Shown: one piece after another, positions 27,089 through 36,940 of the stretch
Layout of the letters: each line of letters opens with the position of its first letter
Position numbering within the stretch: position 1 is the stretch's first letter
Origin: Bryobacteraceae bacterium
Lineage (GTDB): Bacteria; Acidobacteriota; Terriglobia; Bryobacterales; Bryobacteraceae
Length of the DNA: 64,000 bases
Direction: 5' to 3'
Assembly: GCA_025055455.1 (NCBI GenBank)
Contig: JANWXD010000002.1
Location: 9,808 to 73,807, forward strand
Position numbers and translations under genes: made by a program
The notes under the pieces: generated by a model
What the model saw: the letters and a program-made list of their open reading frames with translations, nothing else
What the model was told of the DNA's origin: nothing
Databases searched by the model: none

Positions 27089-28375
27089 ATGCGGACACGC
27101 TGCTTTCTGGTTTTCCTTCTTGCGCCGATCCCGTCTCTGTTCGCCCAGGAACTTGCGCTCACGCTCGAGGAAGCGGTTGCGATGGCGCTCCGGCAGAGCC
27201 CCGAGGTGCGGTTGGCGGGGTTCGAAGAGCGCAAGGCCCAAGAGGCGGTGCGGCTGGCGCGCGATCCCTTCCTGCCGAAGATCGCCGGCGGCAGCGGCTT
27301 GGCGTATAGCAACGGGTTTCCGCTGAGCATCGAGGGGTCGGCGCCTTCGATTTTCCAGGCCCAGGCCGTACAGTTCCTGTTCAACCGGCCGCAAAGCTAT
27401 CGCGTCGAGCAGGCGCGGGAAGAGGCACGGGGCGCGGCTGTGTCGGCGGCTGCCAGCCGGGTCGACGCGGCGCACCGCGCGGCGGTGTTGTTTCTGCAAG
27501 CCGAGCGGGCCTCGCGGTTGCTCGCGGTGGTGCGGCAGCAAGTCGAAAGTTTGGAACAGGCCGCCGAGGTCACACGGCTGCGGGTGGCGGAGGGCCGGGA
27601 GTTGCCCATCGAAGTCAAACGGGCGGAACTCGGCCTCGCCAGGGCGCGCCAGCGGCTTGCTTCGCTGGAGGCCGAGCGCGACTATTACACCGGGTCGCTG
27701 GCGACCCTGCTCGGCTTGGACCCGGATCGACCGATTCGCTTGGTTTAGGCAGAGCGCAAGCAGTGGTCCCTTCCCGCCTCCGAAGAAGCTGCCGTGCAGG
27801 CGGCGCTGGACTACAGTCCTGAAGTGCGCCGCCTGGAATCGGCCTTGCGCGCCAAGGACTACGAGATCCGGTCCCACCAAGCCGAGCGGCTCCCGCGCCT
27901 GGATCTGGTGGCCCAATATTCGGTCCTCGGCCGATATAACAACTATGAGGACTTCTTTCGCAAGTTCCAGCGGCACAACGGCCAGATCGGCTTTGCGTTT
28001 CAGATTCCGGCCTTCCGCAGCGCGGCCAGTTTGGCACGGGAGGCGCAGTCGGCCGCAGACGCCGCGCGGTTGCGGATCGAGCTGGAGCGTGCCCGCCGGC
28101 AAACGGTGGTCGAAACGCGCCGCCTCTGGCGTCAGGTCGGGGAAGCGGAAGGCGCGCGGGAGGTGGCGCGCCTGGATCTGGAGGTGGCCCGCCAGCAACT
28201 GTCCCTGCTGCTGGCGCAGTTCGAGGAGGGCCGCGCTTCGCTGCGGCAGGTCGAAGAGGCGCGGGTTGCCGAGTCCGAGAAGTGGGTGGCCTTCTGGGAC
28301 CGCCAGTATGCCCTCGAGCGGGCGCAGTTGGACTTGCTCCGCGCGACCGGCCAACTGGGGGCCGTCCTGCGCTGA
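27089..28375 (+). pseudogene. TolC-family outer-membrane efflux protein with in-frame stop
   Basis: The frame reads as one TolC/OEP protein of about 428 codons: a signal peptide (CFLVFLLAPIPSLFA), ELALTLEEAVAMALRQSPEVR at the start of the mature protein, long coiled-coil helices rich in Ala, Arg, Glu, and the second internal repeat beginning AALDYSPEVRRLESALRAKDYEI. A single TAG at 27746-27748 splits it after the first repeat. Codons on both sides are in the same frame, and the protein sense continues directly (AERKQWSLPASEE). One base change from CAG or GAG explains it. The second half alone has no plausible start. It is a recent nonsense mutation, a suppressed stop, or a sequence error. Confidence 0.8.
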
Positions 28376-28432
28376 GGGAGGCCGCGGCGCTAGTTTATCC
28401 TAGGTAGGAGAAGTTCAAGCGGAGATCGGGCG

Positions 28433-30739
28433 ATGAGAACAGCCGGTGCGGTATTGGCGGCGCTTGTGGTGCTGTTTACGGGATGCTCGCGTGATCCTGA
28501 GCTCGTCAAGCGGCGATACGTGGAAACGGGCAACAAGTACTTCGAACGCGGCAAGTACCGGGAAGCCTCCATCATGTATCGCAGCGCGCTGCGCAAAGAC
28601 GCCCGCTATGGGGAGGCCTATTACCGTCTGGGTTTGACCTACCTGAAGACGGGCGAGTTGCAGCAAGCCGTGGGCGCGCTGCGCCGCGCTGTGGAGTTGC
28701 AACCGGACAACGACGACGCTCGGGCGCGACTGGCGGATCTGTACGTGATGGCCTATTTGAGCGACGGGCGCCGGCCCCGACAGCTCTATGAGGACATCCG
28801 GGAGTTGGCCCTCGGCATGCTGCGGCGAAACCCGAATTCTTACGAAGGCCTCCGGTTGATGGGGTACTTGGCGTGGACGGATCGCGACCTCAAGCTGGCC
28901 ATTGATTATTTCTCGCGCGCCAACAAGGTCAAGCCTCACCAGCCGGACCTGATCCTTGCATTGTGCCAGGCGCTGGCTGAGGCGGACCGTCTGGCAGAGG
29001 CCGAGCAGCTGGCCAAGGAATTGATCGCCCGCCAGAAGGACTACGCCCCCATCTACGAGGCGTTGTACTTGCAGTACGTGCGGCGCAACCGGGCCGAGGA
29101 CGCCGAAGCGATCCGGCGGTTGAAGTTGGAGAACATGCCCGACCGCGCCCAGCCTTACGTCGAGCTGGCGCAACATTACTTCGCTGTGGGGCGCAAAGAG
29201 GAAGCCACCCGTACTCTGGACCGTCTCATCGCCCGCTCGGCGAGCATTCCCCAAGCGTGGCGAGAGGCGGGGGATGCCTGCACTCGGTTCAACGAGTTCG
29301 ACAAGGCCCTGGCTTACTACCGGGAGGGACTTGCGAAGGGACCGGCGGCCGACAAGCTCTCCTACCAGCGGCGGATCGCGGAGGTCATGGTCGCGCAGAA
29401 TCGCAAGGAGGAAGCGGCCCGCTATCTGGATCAACTCCTGAAGGAACATCCCAACAATGCTGAGCTCGAAGCGTTGCATGCGGCCGTGCTGCTGGATCTT
29501 GGAGGCGCCCAGCGGGTGGAAACCGCGGTGAAGAAGCTTCAGGCCGCTGTGGGGCGCAACCCGAACGACGCCGCGTTGCGTTTCTATTTAGGGCGGGCGC
29601 ACCAGATCCAGGGCAATGTGGACGTGGCGCAGACGCAGTTCCGGGAGGCCCTCCGGGTGCGGGCCGACTACCTGCCGGCCCGCCTGGCGCTCGCGCAAAT
29701 TCACCTGGACCGCAAGGAGTGGGCGGCGGCGCTGCAGCAAGCCAACGAGATTTTGGCGCGCGCGCCGAACCACTTGGCCGGCGGATTGATTCGCGCCAGT
29801 GCCCTGGCCGGTTCGGGGGACCGGGACCAAGCCCGGCAGCAGCTTCAGGAACTCTTACGCCTTTACCCCGGTTCCCGAGATGTGCTGCTTCAGTTGGGCC
29901 GCGTCGAATACCAGTCCCAGCGCTTGGCTGAGGCCGAGAAAGCTTTCGAGCAGTGTTATCGCGCCCGGCCCGAAGATTTGGAATGCTTCCTTGGCTTGGT
30001 GGAGACCTATGCGGCCCAGCGGCAATTCGCCCGCGCGTTGCAAGCGTTGCGCCAGCAGCAGGCGCGGCAACCGGATCAGCCGCGACTGTGGCTGGCGGAA
30101 GCCAACGTGCTCGTGCTCAGCGGCGACTACCAAGCGGCTGCGCCGATTTACGAGCGTCTCGTCAAGCGGGAGCCGAACGTGGCCGAACACTACCTTCGTT
30201 TGGGCGAGGTCTGGCGGCAGCTGCAAAAGCTCGACTTGGCGCTCGAGCACTTCCGCAAAGCCCGAGACTTGCGTCCGAGGGAAGCGAGCTTCCACTATCC
30301 GTTCGCGTTACTGCTCCACACCATGGGCCGCGCTGCGGAAGCCCGGGGAATCTACGAGCAGATTCTCAAGCTGGAGCCCGACAGCCCCGTGGCGCTGAAC
30401 AACCTGGCTTACGTGATCGCGGAATCCGGCGGCGACTTGGATCTGGCACTGACCTACGCTCAGCGCGCCCGGCAACGGCTGCCCAACTCCGACGACGTCG
30501 CGGATACGATCGGATGGATCTACGTCAAGAAAAACCTCAGCGCCAATGCCATCGCCATTTACGAGCAGTTGATTGCCAGACAGCCCAACAATCCCACCTT
30601 CCGGTATCACTATGCGGTGGCTTTGTTGCAAAAGGGTGACAAAGCCCGGGCGCGGCAGGAGCTGCTGGCGGCGCTGCGGAACCGGCCCAGCAAGGAGGAG
30701 GAAGGACGCATTCGGGAGCTGATGGGACGAATCGGCTGA
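28433..30739 (+). CDS. Large TPR lipoprotein
   Basis: A 768-residue lipoprotein with lipobox LFTGCS (Cys18 lipidated) and about 18-20 TPR units along the whole length, e.g. AEAYYRLGLTYLKTGELQQAVGALRRAVELQPDN-like repeats near 60 and ALNNLAYVIAESGGDLDLALTYAQRARQRLPNSDDVADTIGWIYVKK near 640-690; the last segment is a common end of PrsT/PilF-like scaffold proteins. It resembles the TPR lipoproteins of PEP-CTERM/exopolysaccharide systems, and a PEP-CTERM substrate is encoded at 33055, but no exosortase gene is in the window. It starts 57 bases after the TolC-family gene. Confidence 0.85.
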   Translation: MRTAGAVLAALVVLFTGCSRDPELVKRRYVETGNKYFERGKYREASIMYRSALRKDARYGEAYYRLGLTYLKTGELQQAVGALRRAVELQPDNDDARARLADLYVMAYLSDGRRPRQLYEDIRELALGMLRRNPNSYEGLRLMGYLAWTDRDLKLAIDYFSRANKVKPHQPDLILALCQALAEADRLAEAEQLAKELIARQKDYAPIYEALYLQYVRRNRAEDAEAIRRLKLENMPDRAQPYVELAQHYFAVGRKEEATRTLDRLIARSASIPQAWREAGDACTRFNEFDKALAYYREGLAKGPAADKLSYQRRIAEVMVAQNRKEEAARYLDQLLKEHPNNAELEALHAAVLLDLGGAQRVETAVKKLQAAVGRNPNDAALRFYLGRAHQIQGNVDVAQTQFREALRVRADYLPARLALAQIHLDRKEWAAALQQANEILARAPNHLAGGLIRASALAGSGDRDQARQQLQELLRLYPGSRDVLLQLGRVEYQSQRLAEAEKAFEQCYRARPEDLECFLGLVETYAAQRQFARALQALRQQQARQPDQPRLWLAEANVLVLSGDYQAAAPIYERLVKREPNVAEHYLRLGEVWRQLQKLDLALEHFRKARDLRPREASFHYPFALLLHTMGRAAEARGIYEQILKLEPDSPVALNNLAYVIAESGGDLDLALTYAQRARQRLPNSDDVADTIGWIYVKKNLSANAIAIYEQLIARQPNNPTFRYHYAVALLQKGDKARARQELLAALRNRPSKEEEGRIRELMGRIG

Positions 30740-30760
30740 GGCTCCGCCCCTGCTCCCTGG

Positions 30761-31135
30761 TCAGCGTTGGGCTTGGGCCTGGATTTGGGCCATTAGCTGA
30801 TCGAACTTGCGCTGTTGCTCCGGGTCGAGAATCCGGCGGATTCGTTCTTTGCCCGCCCCGCGCACCTCATCCATTTGGGACTGCAAGCTCTGCACGTACA
30901 TCACGAAGTCGTCCAGAATGATCTTTAACTGCTCGGCCTGCTGCGGGGTGAGGTCGAGCTCCCGGCGGAGATTCTCAACGGTGAGCCGCGGGTCCAGGGC
31001 GGCTTCGCGGCCATGCAGCATCCCGTGTACGCCGTAGCGCATCAGCAGGGCGCCGGCCATCATTCCACATAAGAACACCAGCACGAGCGACAACAGAACC
31101 CGGGGGCTGTGCCAGGACGGACATCGGGCGCCCAT
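30761..31135 (-). CDS. Membrane-anchored CpxP/Spy-like periplasmic protein
   Basis: A 124-residue protein with an N-terminal membrane helix (VLLSLVLVFLCGMMAGALLM) and a helical periplasmic domain containing DLTPQQAEQLKIILDD, the LTxxQ-like motif of CpxP/Spy/CnrX-type sensors and chaperones, plus RRILDPEQQRKFDQLM, a second copy of the same pattern. It lies three bases after the anti-sigma factor gene and reads the same way, so sigma factor, anti-sigma and this protein form one unit. In metal- or stress-sensing systems such proteins detect the signal and act on the anti-sigma factor. That role here is inference. Confidence 0.75.
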   Translation of the reverse strand: MGARCPSWHSPRVLLSLVLVFLCGMMAGALLMRYGVHGMLHGREAALDPRLTVENLRRELDLTPQQAEQLKIILDDFVMYVQSLQSQMDEVRGAGKERIRRILDPEQQRKFDQLMAQIQAQAQR

Positions 31136-31138
31136 CGC

Positions 31139-31606
31139 TCATTCCTCGTAACTCGCCAAAGTTACGAGCACCGCGTGGCGGTCCCGCTCCGGACTGGATC
31201 CCTCGAGTTCATAGGCCGGCGGCTGACTGGCCATCAGCATCATGGATGCGTCGCGGCGGGCGTAGCTGCGTTCGCTCGACACCAGATACGCGCCCAACAG
31301 CAGAAGGGTGGCCGCAGAGGCCAGCACTAGCGCCCGGCCGAAGACGGGATCGAGGAAGGCGCTCCAGAGGGAGGCGGCGCGCTGGGCTTCGATCCGCGCC
31401 GCCACGCGCGCGTAGAACCCCGGGGCTGGATCCAGTTCCGCATGACAGCGCAGTTGCCGGAACAGTTCCGCTTGCGCCTGCATCCGCTTCACCAAGGCGC
31501 GGCAATCCGCGCACGCCTCGAGGTGGGCATAAAACTCCGGAGGCACCTTCGGCTGGAAGTCCCCCCCAAGGTGTTCCTCCAGGTGTTCCCGGATCAAGTC
31601 GTGCAT
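31139..31606 (-). CDS. Anti-sigma factor with zinc-finger domain
   Basis: A 155-residue protein (from ATG 31606; an upstream ATG at 31624 would add six residues) with an N-terminal HxxxCxxC zinc-binding anti-sigma motif in HLEACADCRALV, an amphipathic linker, one membrane helix (ALVLASAATLLLLGAYLV), and a periplasmic tail of about 45 residues. It should hold the ECF sigma factor encoded just upstream at the inner membrane face. Release could involve regulated proteolysis. The gene ends three bases before the CpxP-like gene. Confidence 0.85.
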   Translation of the reverse strand: MHDLIREHLEEHLGGDFQPKVPPEFYAHLEACADCRALVKRMQAQAELFRQLRCHAELDPAPGFYARVAARIEAQRAASLWSAFLDPVFGRALVLASAATLLLLGAYLVSSERSYARRDASMMLMASQPPAYELEGSSPERDRHAVLVTLASYEE

Positions 31607-31679
31607 CGCGTCCTCTTGCCTCAAGCTGCCTCGACTCCTACCCCGCGGATCTGGTGTCCGCTGGGGATTCGTGTTGCTG

Positions 31680-32345
31680 TCAAGCCGGCGCTGCGCCCGC
31701 GGCGCGATCGAGCCGCTCGGCGGCTTTGAGCAGCTTCTGCCGCGCCCGGAAAAGCCGGACCTTGATCGTATTTTGATTCAACCCGGTCATCTCCGCCAAC
31801 TCCTCGACCGAATGGCCCTCCACTTCTTTGAGCAACATCAGCAGTCGGTCCTCATCCGGCAGCTTCGCCAACAACTTCATCACGTAGTCGCGGCGCGCCA
31901 GATCGCCTTCCACCGAAGGCGCCTGGTCCACGGCGGCCTCCGAGTTGCGGAGCCGCTGGGCGTCCTCCTCGGAAAATTCGCTCTCGTAGACCAGCTTGCG
32001 CACGCGGCGTTTCCGCAGGTAATCGTAGCACTCGTTGACGGTGATTTTGTAAATCCAGGTGAGCAACGAGCTGCGGAAGTCAAAGCTGCCGATCGAAAAA
32101 TAGACCTTCGCGAACACCTGTTGGGCGATATCCTCGGCGTCGTTGCGGTTGCGCAGGATTCCGTAGATGATCGAAAAGACCTTGCTTTGGTAGCGCTCGA
32201 CCACCTCCCGGAACGCCAGTTCATCGCCCCGCTGGATCCGGCGCACCAGGAGGGCCTCGTCAGAGTTGCGGTGATCCACGCTGGCCTTCACCGGAATTCT
32301 CTCTCCCGAAGCCGGCAAAGGCAGCGCGCCGCTGAAGCCACTCAT
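31680..32345 (-). CDS. ECF-type RNA polymerase sigma factor
   Basis: A 221-residue extracytoplasmic function sigma factor. Region 2 reads ELAFREVVERYQSKVFSIIYGILRNRNDAEDIAQQVFAKVY and TWIYKITVNECYDYLRKRR; region 4 reads LPDEDRLLMLLKEVEGHSVEELAEMTGLNQNTIKVRLFRARQKL, a standard helix-turn-helix. ATG 32345 is chosen; the open frame further upstream looks non-coding. A short Ala-rich tail follows region 4. It is the first gene of a sigma, anti-sigma, CpxP-like unit and probably drives its own operon. Confidence 0.92.
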   Translation of the reverse strand: MSGFSGALPLPASGERIPVKASVDHRNSDEALLVRRIQRGDELAFREVVERYQSKVFSIIYGILRNRNDAEDIAQQVFAKVYFSIGSFDFRSSLLTWIYKITVNECYDYLRKRRVRKLVYESEFSEEDAQRLRNSEAAVDQAPSVEGDLARRDYVMKLLAKLPDEDRLLMLLKEVEGHSVEELAEMTGLNQNTIKVRLFRARQKLLKAAERLDRAAGAAPA

Positions 32346-32556
32346 ACACCCCTTGCGACGCGCTCCCACGCCTTCCGGTTTCAACCACCGGTGCCCGTCC
32401 GGGGGTCCGCCCCTCAACATAGCAGATTCCCACCCGAGCGACGCCCTCAGGTCAAGCCGTCTGGACCGCGGCACCCTCCGTGCCCGGCCCCGTGGAAAAC
32501 CGACTCCAAAACCGGTACAATGGGAAGTGGTTCAGACCAAACCAGAGGGACCAAAA

Positions 32557-32880
32557 ATGATCCAGATGACCGAACGAGCTGTGGGAAAGGTCAAGGAGAT
32601 CATGGAGACCCAGGATCCCAAGCCTGCCGGGCTGCGCATCGCAGTGGTGGGCGGCGGCTGCTCGGGTTTCACCTACTCTATGGCGTTCGAGAACAACCCC
32701 GGTCTGCTCGACAAGGTCTACAATTTCGACGGCCTCAAAGTGTTCATTGACCAGGCCAGCCTACTCTACCTAGACGGCGCAGAAGTAGACTACGTAGAGA
32801 CGATCGAGGGCTCCGGGTTCAAGTTCACCAACCCGAACGTGCGCTCCACCTGCGGCTGCGGGAGTTCCTTCTCCGCCTGA
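32557..32880 (+). CDS. erpA: A-type Fe-S cluster carrier (ErpA/IscA family)
   Basis: A 107-residue HesB/IscA-family protein that carries or inserts Fe-S clusters. The three conserved cysteines are present: Cys35 in GGGCSGF and Cys99/Cys101 in STCGCGSSF. ATG 32557 gives MIQMTERAV with a purine-rich AGAGGGA before it. ErpA, IscA and SufA cannot be told apart with certainty; the symbol is the most common annotation for a stand-alone gene. There are no isc or suf genes nearby. A TACAAT lies about 40 bases upstream. Confidence 0.92.
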   Translation: MIQMTERAVGKVKEIMETQDPKPAGLRIAVVGGGCSGFTYSMAFENNPGLLDKVYNFDGLKVFIDQASLLYLDGAEVDYVETIEGSGFKFTNPNVRSTCGCGSSFSA

Positions 32881-32992
32881 CACGCACGTTGTGAGGGTGA
32901 CTGCCCGGTAGGGTACCCTTGGTTTGCACAGGTGACCCCCGCGCCACCAGAATCCACGAAGACGACCACCCGCTTGGGCCAGTAAAAACGAA

Positions 32993-33021
32993 GGAGCCGG
33001 GCTGCTCAGCGGCCCGGCTCC
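32993..33021 (-). terminator. Rho-independent terminator of the PEP-CTERM gene
   Basis: GGAGCCGGGC (32993-33002) pairs perfectly with GCCCGGCTCC (33012-33021) across a nine-base loop. On the minus strand it is followed by TTCGTTTTTAC, a T-rich tract. It lies 33 bases beyond the stop of the PEP-CTERM gene. On the plus strand the tract after it is weaker, so it mainly ends the minus-strand message. Confidence 0.8.
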
Positions 33022-33054
33022 TTGACTTTCACACTTTGACCAGAGTCTGATTTG

Positions 33055-33681
33055 CTAGTTACGAACCTTGCGGCGTCCCAGCCACCCTGCTGCCAGCAGA
33101 CCGAGCCCTGTCAACGACAAGGTGAGCGGCTCTGGCACATGATGGCTGTTGGTGAAATCGCTGATGGCCGCCCCGGGCCCCAGCTGGATGTCTTTCTTGA
33201 TGTAAATCGTATGATGGGGCGCAAAGAAAGCCGCATTGATCGGGTTGGCCGAATTCACCGCGTAGGCTGCCAACAAGTTCCCGACCGGACAAGCTCCGTG
33301 CACGAAAGGCACGGCGCACACGTTCTCGATGATGGTCACCGGCCCCACGGTAGTGCCGAGGAACAAATCCACGCCAATCAACAAGCCCGAGACAGCATAG
33401 CTCAGGAGGATGTCTGCACCAGCCGAAACGGGGCTGGGCGTGTGCGTCACCTGGAAGTTGACGTTCACCGTGGATGGGCCGACAGTGCTTCCTGTGCCGA
33501 AGAACACCTTTACGCTGCTCAGTCCGGCGCCCAACACACTCCAACCGGAGAAAATCAGCCCCCCGAACTCGCACGTGCCCAGCGTCGTCACGTCCGCGCC
33601 ACCTGTACAAACCGGCGTGGCGCTTGCCGTTGCCCCGCACAGAGCCATAACCGCTATTGCTATTGTGATAAGCCTCTTCAT
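33055..33681 (-). CDS. PEP-CTERM sorting-domain protein
   Basis: A 208-residue exported protein with a signal peptide (RLITIAIAVMALCGATASA), a middle region rich in Gly, Ser, Thr and Val with four cysteines, and the C-terminal sorting signal: VPEP near residue 182, a hydrophobic helix (LTLSLTGLGLLAAGWLG) and a basic end RRKVRN. An exosortase is expected to cut at the PEP motif and hand the protein to the envelope or an exopolymer. The exosortase gene is not here. It has its own near-consensus promoter, a GGAGG ribosome-binding site and a terminator, so it is a single-gene transcript, as usual for such substrates. Confidence 0.9.
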   Translation of the reverse strand: MKRLITIAIAVMALCGATASATPVCTGGADVTTLGTCEFGGLIFSGWSVLGAGLSSVKVFFGTGSTVGPSTVNVNFQVTHTPSPVSAGADILLSYAVSGLLIGVDLFLGTTVGPVTIIENVCAVPFVHGACPVGNLLAAYAVNSANPINAAFFAPHHTIYIKKDIQLGPGAAISDFTNSHHVPEPLTLSLTGLGLLAAGWLGRRKVRN

Positions 33682-34078
33682 GTGTGTGCCTCCGACATCA
33701 CCCTTATGCTACCCGAAGCCATGCGCGCTGTCAAGAACAAAACCAGCGCGCAACAACGTGCCAAATTGAAGAACGGCCGCGGGCCTTACGCGCCAGCAGA
33801 AGTCACAAGTTATTGAATGCCAGCGGGATAATCGAAAACGCAACGAACACTGCGGAACCGCAGTACTACAGAAGCGAAATTGTACTAGTACCACCCTCTG
33901 TCGGAGGAGTCTTCTGCGCATCGTTCGCGCTTGTCGTGGAGGTACGGTTCGCGGTGGCGTTATGTCCGCTAGATGTTGCGCGGCCGCTATGATGGTGGGT
34001 GCGGCGCGGAACAGCGGCGTCCCGCCGAGTTTGACTCGTGCGGACTCCCCGCAGGCGCACCGGCTGCGAACGCGAGGC
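33682..34078. other. 397-base intergenic region between the PEP-CTERM gene and murQ
   Basis: It holds the PEP-CTERM promoter on the minus strand and a perfect 14-base palindrome CTGCGGAACCGCAG (33850-33863), followed by an inverted pair GTACTA/TAGTAC (33863-33868 and 33886-33891). These may mark an operator or hairpin. The murQ frame is open upstream to 33962 but looks non-coding there. GC content is lower than in flanking genes. Confidence 0.45.
33706..33734 (-). promoter_or_regulatory. Promoter of the PEP-CTERM gene
   Basis: On the minus strand a perfect TTGACA (33729-33734) and TAGCAT (33706-33711) are exactly 17 bases apart, giving a transcript start near 33699 and a leader of about 18 bases with GGAGG before the ATG at 33681. 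Confidence 0.75.
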
Positions 34079-34969
34079 ATGCTCGAACACCTGCTCACCG
34101 AACAGCCCAACCCTGCCTCGGAAGGCATTGATGCGCTACCGGTCGAGGAGGTCTTGAAGGTCATCAACGCCGAAGACCACAAGGTCCCGGGCGCGGTGGA
34201 AGCCGAGATCCCTAACATCGCGCGAGCGGTGGAAGTCATTGCCGCCGCGATCCGTTCCGGCGGCCGGCTGTTTTACATCGGCGCCGGCACCAGCGGAAGG
34301 CTGGCGGCGCTCGATGCAGCCGAATGTCCGCCGACCTTCAACGTCCCCGACGACCTGGTGCAAGCCGTGATCGCGGGAGGGCCGGATGCTTTGGCTCGCG
34401 CCGTCGAGGCCAGCGAAGATGACGCCGCGGCCGGCTGGCGCGATCTGGAGGAGCGGGGATTCACCGCCCGCGATGTGCTGATGGGCATCTCCGCCAGCGG
34501 CCGCACGCCGTACGTTTTGGGCGCGGTGGCCGCCGCACGCCAGCTAGGAGCGGTCACGGTGGGCTTGAGTTGCAACCCGGATTCCGAGCTGGCCCGGGTT
34601 GTGGATATCGCCATCACGCCCGTCACCGGCCCCGAAATTATCGCCGGCTCGACCCGCCTGAAAGCTGGCACCGCCGCCAAGCTGGTGCTCAACATGATAT
34701 CCACCGCCGTCATGATCCGGCTGGGCCACGTCTACGGAAACCTAATGGTGAACGTACAGCCGAAGAACCAGAAATTGCGCGACCGGGCGCGGAGAATCAT
34801 CCAACGAGCGACCGGGGTGGGAGCTGAGGAAGCGGCGCGACTGCTCGATGCGGCGGGCGGAGACACCAAGGTTGCCATCGTCATGGCTCGGCTCGGTCTG
34901 TCCCGTGAGGAAGCGGCCGGGCGGCTCGCCGCCGCCGAAGGTCGGCTCTCGGAAGCCTTGCGAGGCTGA
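34079..34969 (+). CDS. murQ: N-acetylmuramic acid 6-phosphate etherase
   Basis: MurQ cleaves the lactyl ether of MurNAc-6-phosphate to give GlcNAc-6-phosphate and D-lactate in peptidoglycan recycling. The 296-residue protein begins [18 protein letters not shown] and shows the SIS sugar-phosphate isomerase domain with [37 protein letters not shown] and the late [18 protein letters not shown] motif, all characteristic of MurQ. A C-terminal UBA-like helical tail follows. ATG 34079 matches the family start. murA follows five bases later, so recycling and synthesis of muropeptide precursors are co-transcribed. Confidence 0.96.
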   Translation: MLEHLLTEQPNPASEGIDALPVEEVLKVINAEDHKVPGAVEAEIPNIARAVEVIAAAIRSGGRLFYIGAGTSGRLAALDAAECPPTFNVPDDLVQAVIAGGPDALARAVEASEDDAAAGWRDLEERGFTARDVLMGISASGRTPYVLGAVAAARQLGAVTVGLSCNPDSELARVVDIAITPVTGPEIIAGSTRLKAGTAAKLVLNMISTAVMIRLGHVYGNLMVNVQPKNQKLRDRARRIIQRATGVGAEEAARLLDAAGGDTKVAIVMARLGLSREEAAGRLAAAEGRLSEALRG

Positions 34970-34973
34970 GACC

Positions 34974-36232
<1,259 letters not shown>

Positions 36233-36236
<4 letters not shown>

Positions 36237-36613
36237 GCAGCGGCCACTACCACAACCCCGGATTCCTGGCTCTCGTCCATGACGCCAAAACCCGCGTCAA
36301 ACACTTCGGCATCGAAGAATTCCAGCGCCTGGCCGCCTCGGGCGAGCCGTTCGTCCTGATCGACGTTCGCGAGGAAAGCGAGTGGGCGGCCGGTCACGCC
36401 CAAGGGGCGATTCACATCGGTCGCGGAGTTCTGGAGCGCGACATCGAGACCTACGTTCCAGACAAGAACGCCAAGATCGTGCTCTATTGCGGCGGGGGCT
36501 ACCGTTCCGTGCTCGCGGCCGAATCGCTGGGCAAGATGGGCTACACGGATGTCATCTCGCTCGACGGCGGCTGGCGCGCCTGGAAGGAAGCGGGCTTACC
36601 GACGGAAGAGTAA
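36233..36613 (+). CDS. Rhodanese-like sulfurtransferase
   Basis: A 126-residue single-domain rhodanese. The active-site Cys86 sits in [11 protein letters not shown], and [22 protein letters not shown] is the conserved first motif. Such proteins move sulfane sulfur between thiols, for example in cyanide detoxification, tRNA thiolation or sulfide handling; the substrate is not evident. Its ATG overlaps the murA stop by four bases, so it is translationally coupled to murA, although no functional link is known. The 3' end overlaps the convergent small membrane protein gene by 18 bases. Confidence 0.9.
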
Positions 36614-36937
36614 ATAAGACAACTCGCCGCCGAGGATCAGATCCGCTCCCCGCAAAAGGATGTATCCGAACGCCGCCAGCGTGATCCATCGGACGGGCTC
36701 CTGCAGCCGGCCGCGGAGCCAGCCGAGGCGCAGCAAAAGCCCGCCGCCCACGGCCGCGCTGACGCCCACACCGTGCAAGGCGCCCTCGAAAGCCCGCCAG
36801 TAGGCCAGGATCAGCAAGTAGGAAAGAAACGGCCAGTTCGGCGTGCGCCTGCGGCGGGCGAGCGCCATGCCGGTAACCAGCGTCACTGCCATGATCAGCA
36901 GCGTCACGGCATTGAACAACGTGAACCGGAGCGGCAT
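36596..36937 (-). CDS. Small polytopic membrane protein, third gene of the cytochrome-barrel cluster
   Basis: A 113-residue protein with four predicted helices (FTLFNAVTLLIMAVTLVTGM, FLSYLLILAYWRAFEGAL, GVSAAVGGGLLLRLGWL, PVRWITLAAFGYILLRGADL). It starts three bases after the stop of the barrel gene and reads in the same direction, so it belongs to the decaheme cytochrome/barrel operon. It has one His near the middle and no heme motif. It could be an inner-membrane partner, but it is too short for a NapC-type quinol dehydrogenase and its role is unknown. Its last 18 bases overlap the rhodanese gene. Confidence 0.7.
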   Translation of the reverse strand: MPLRFTLFNAVTLLIMAVTLVTGMALARRRRTPNWPFLSYLLILAYWRAFEGALHGVGVSAAVGGGLLLRLGWLRGRLQEPVRWITLAAFGYILLRGADLILGGELSYLLFRR

Positions 36938-36940
36938 GTC

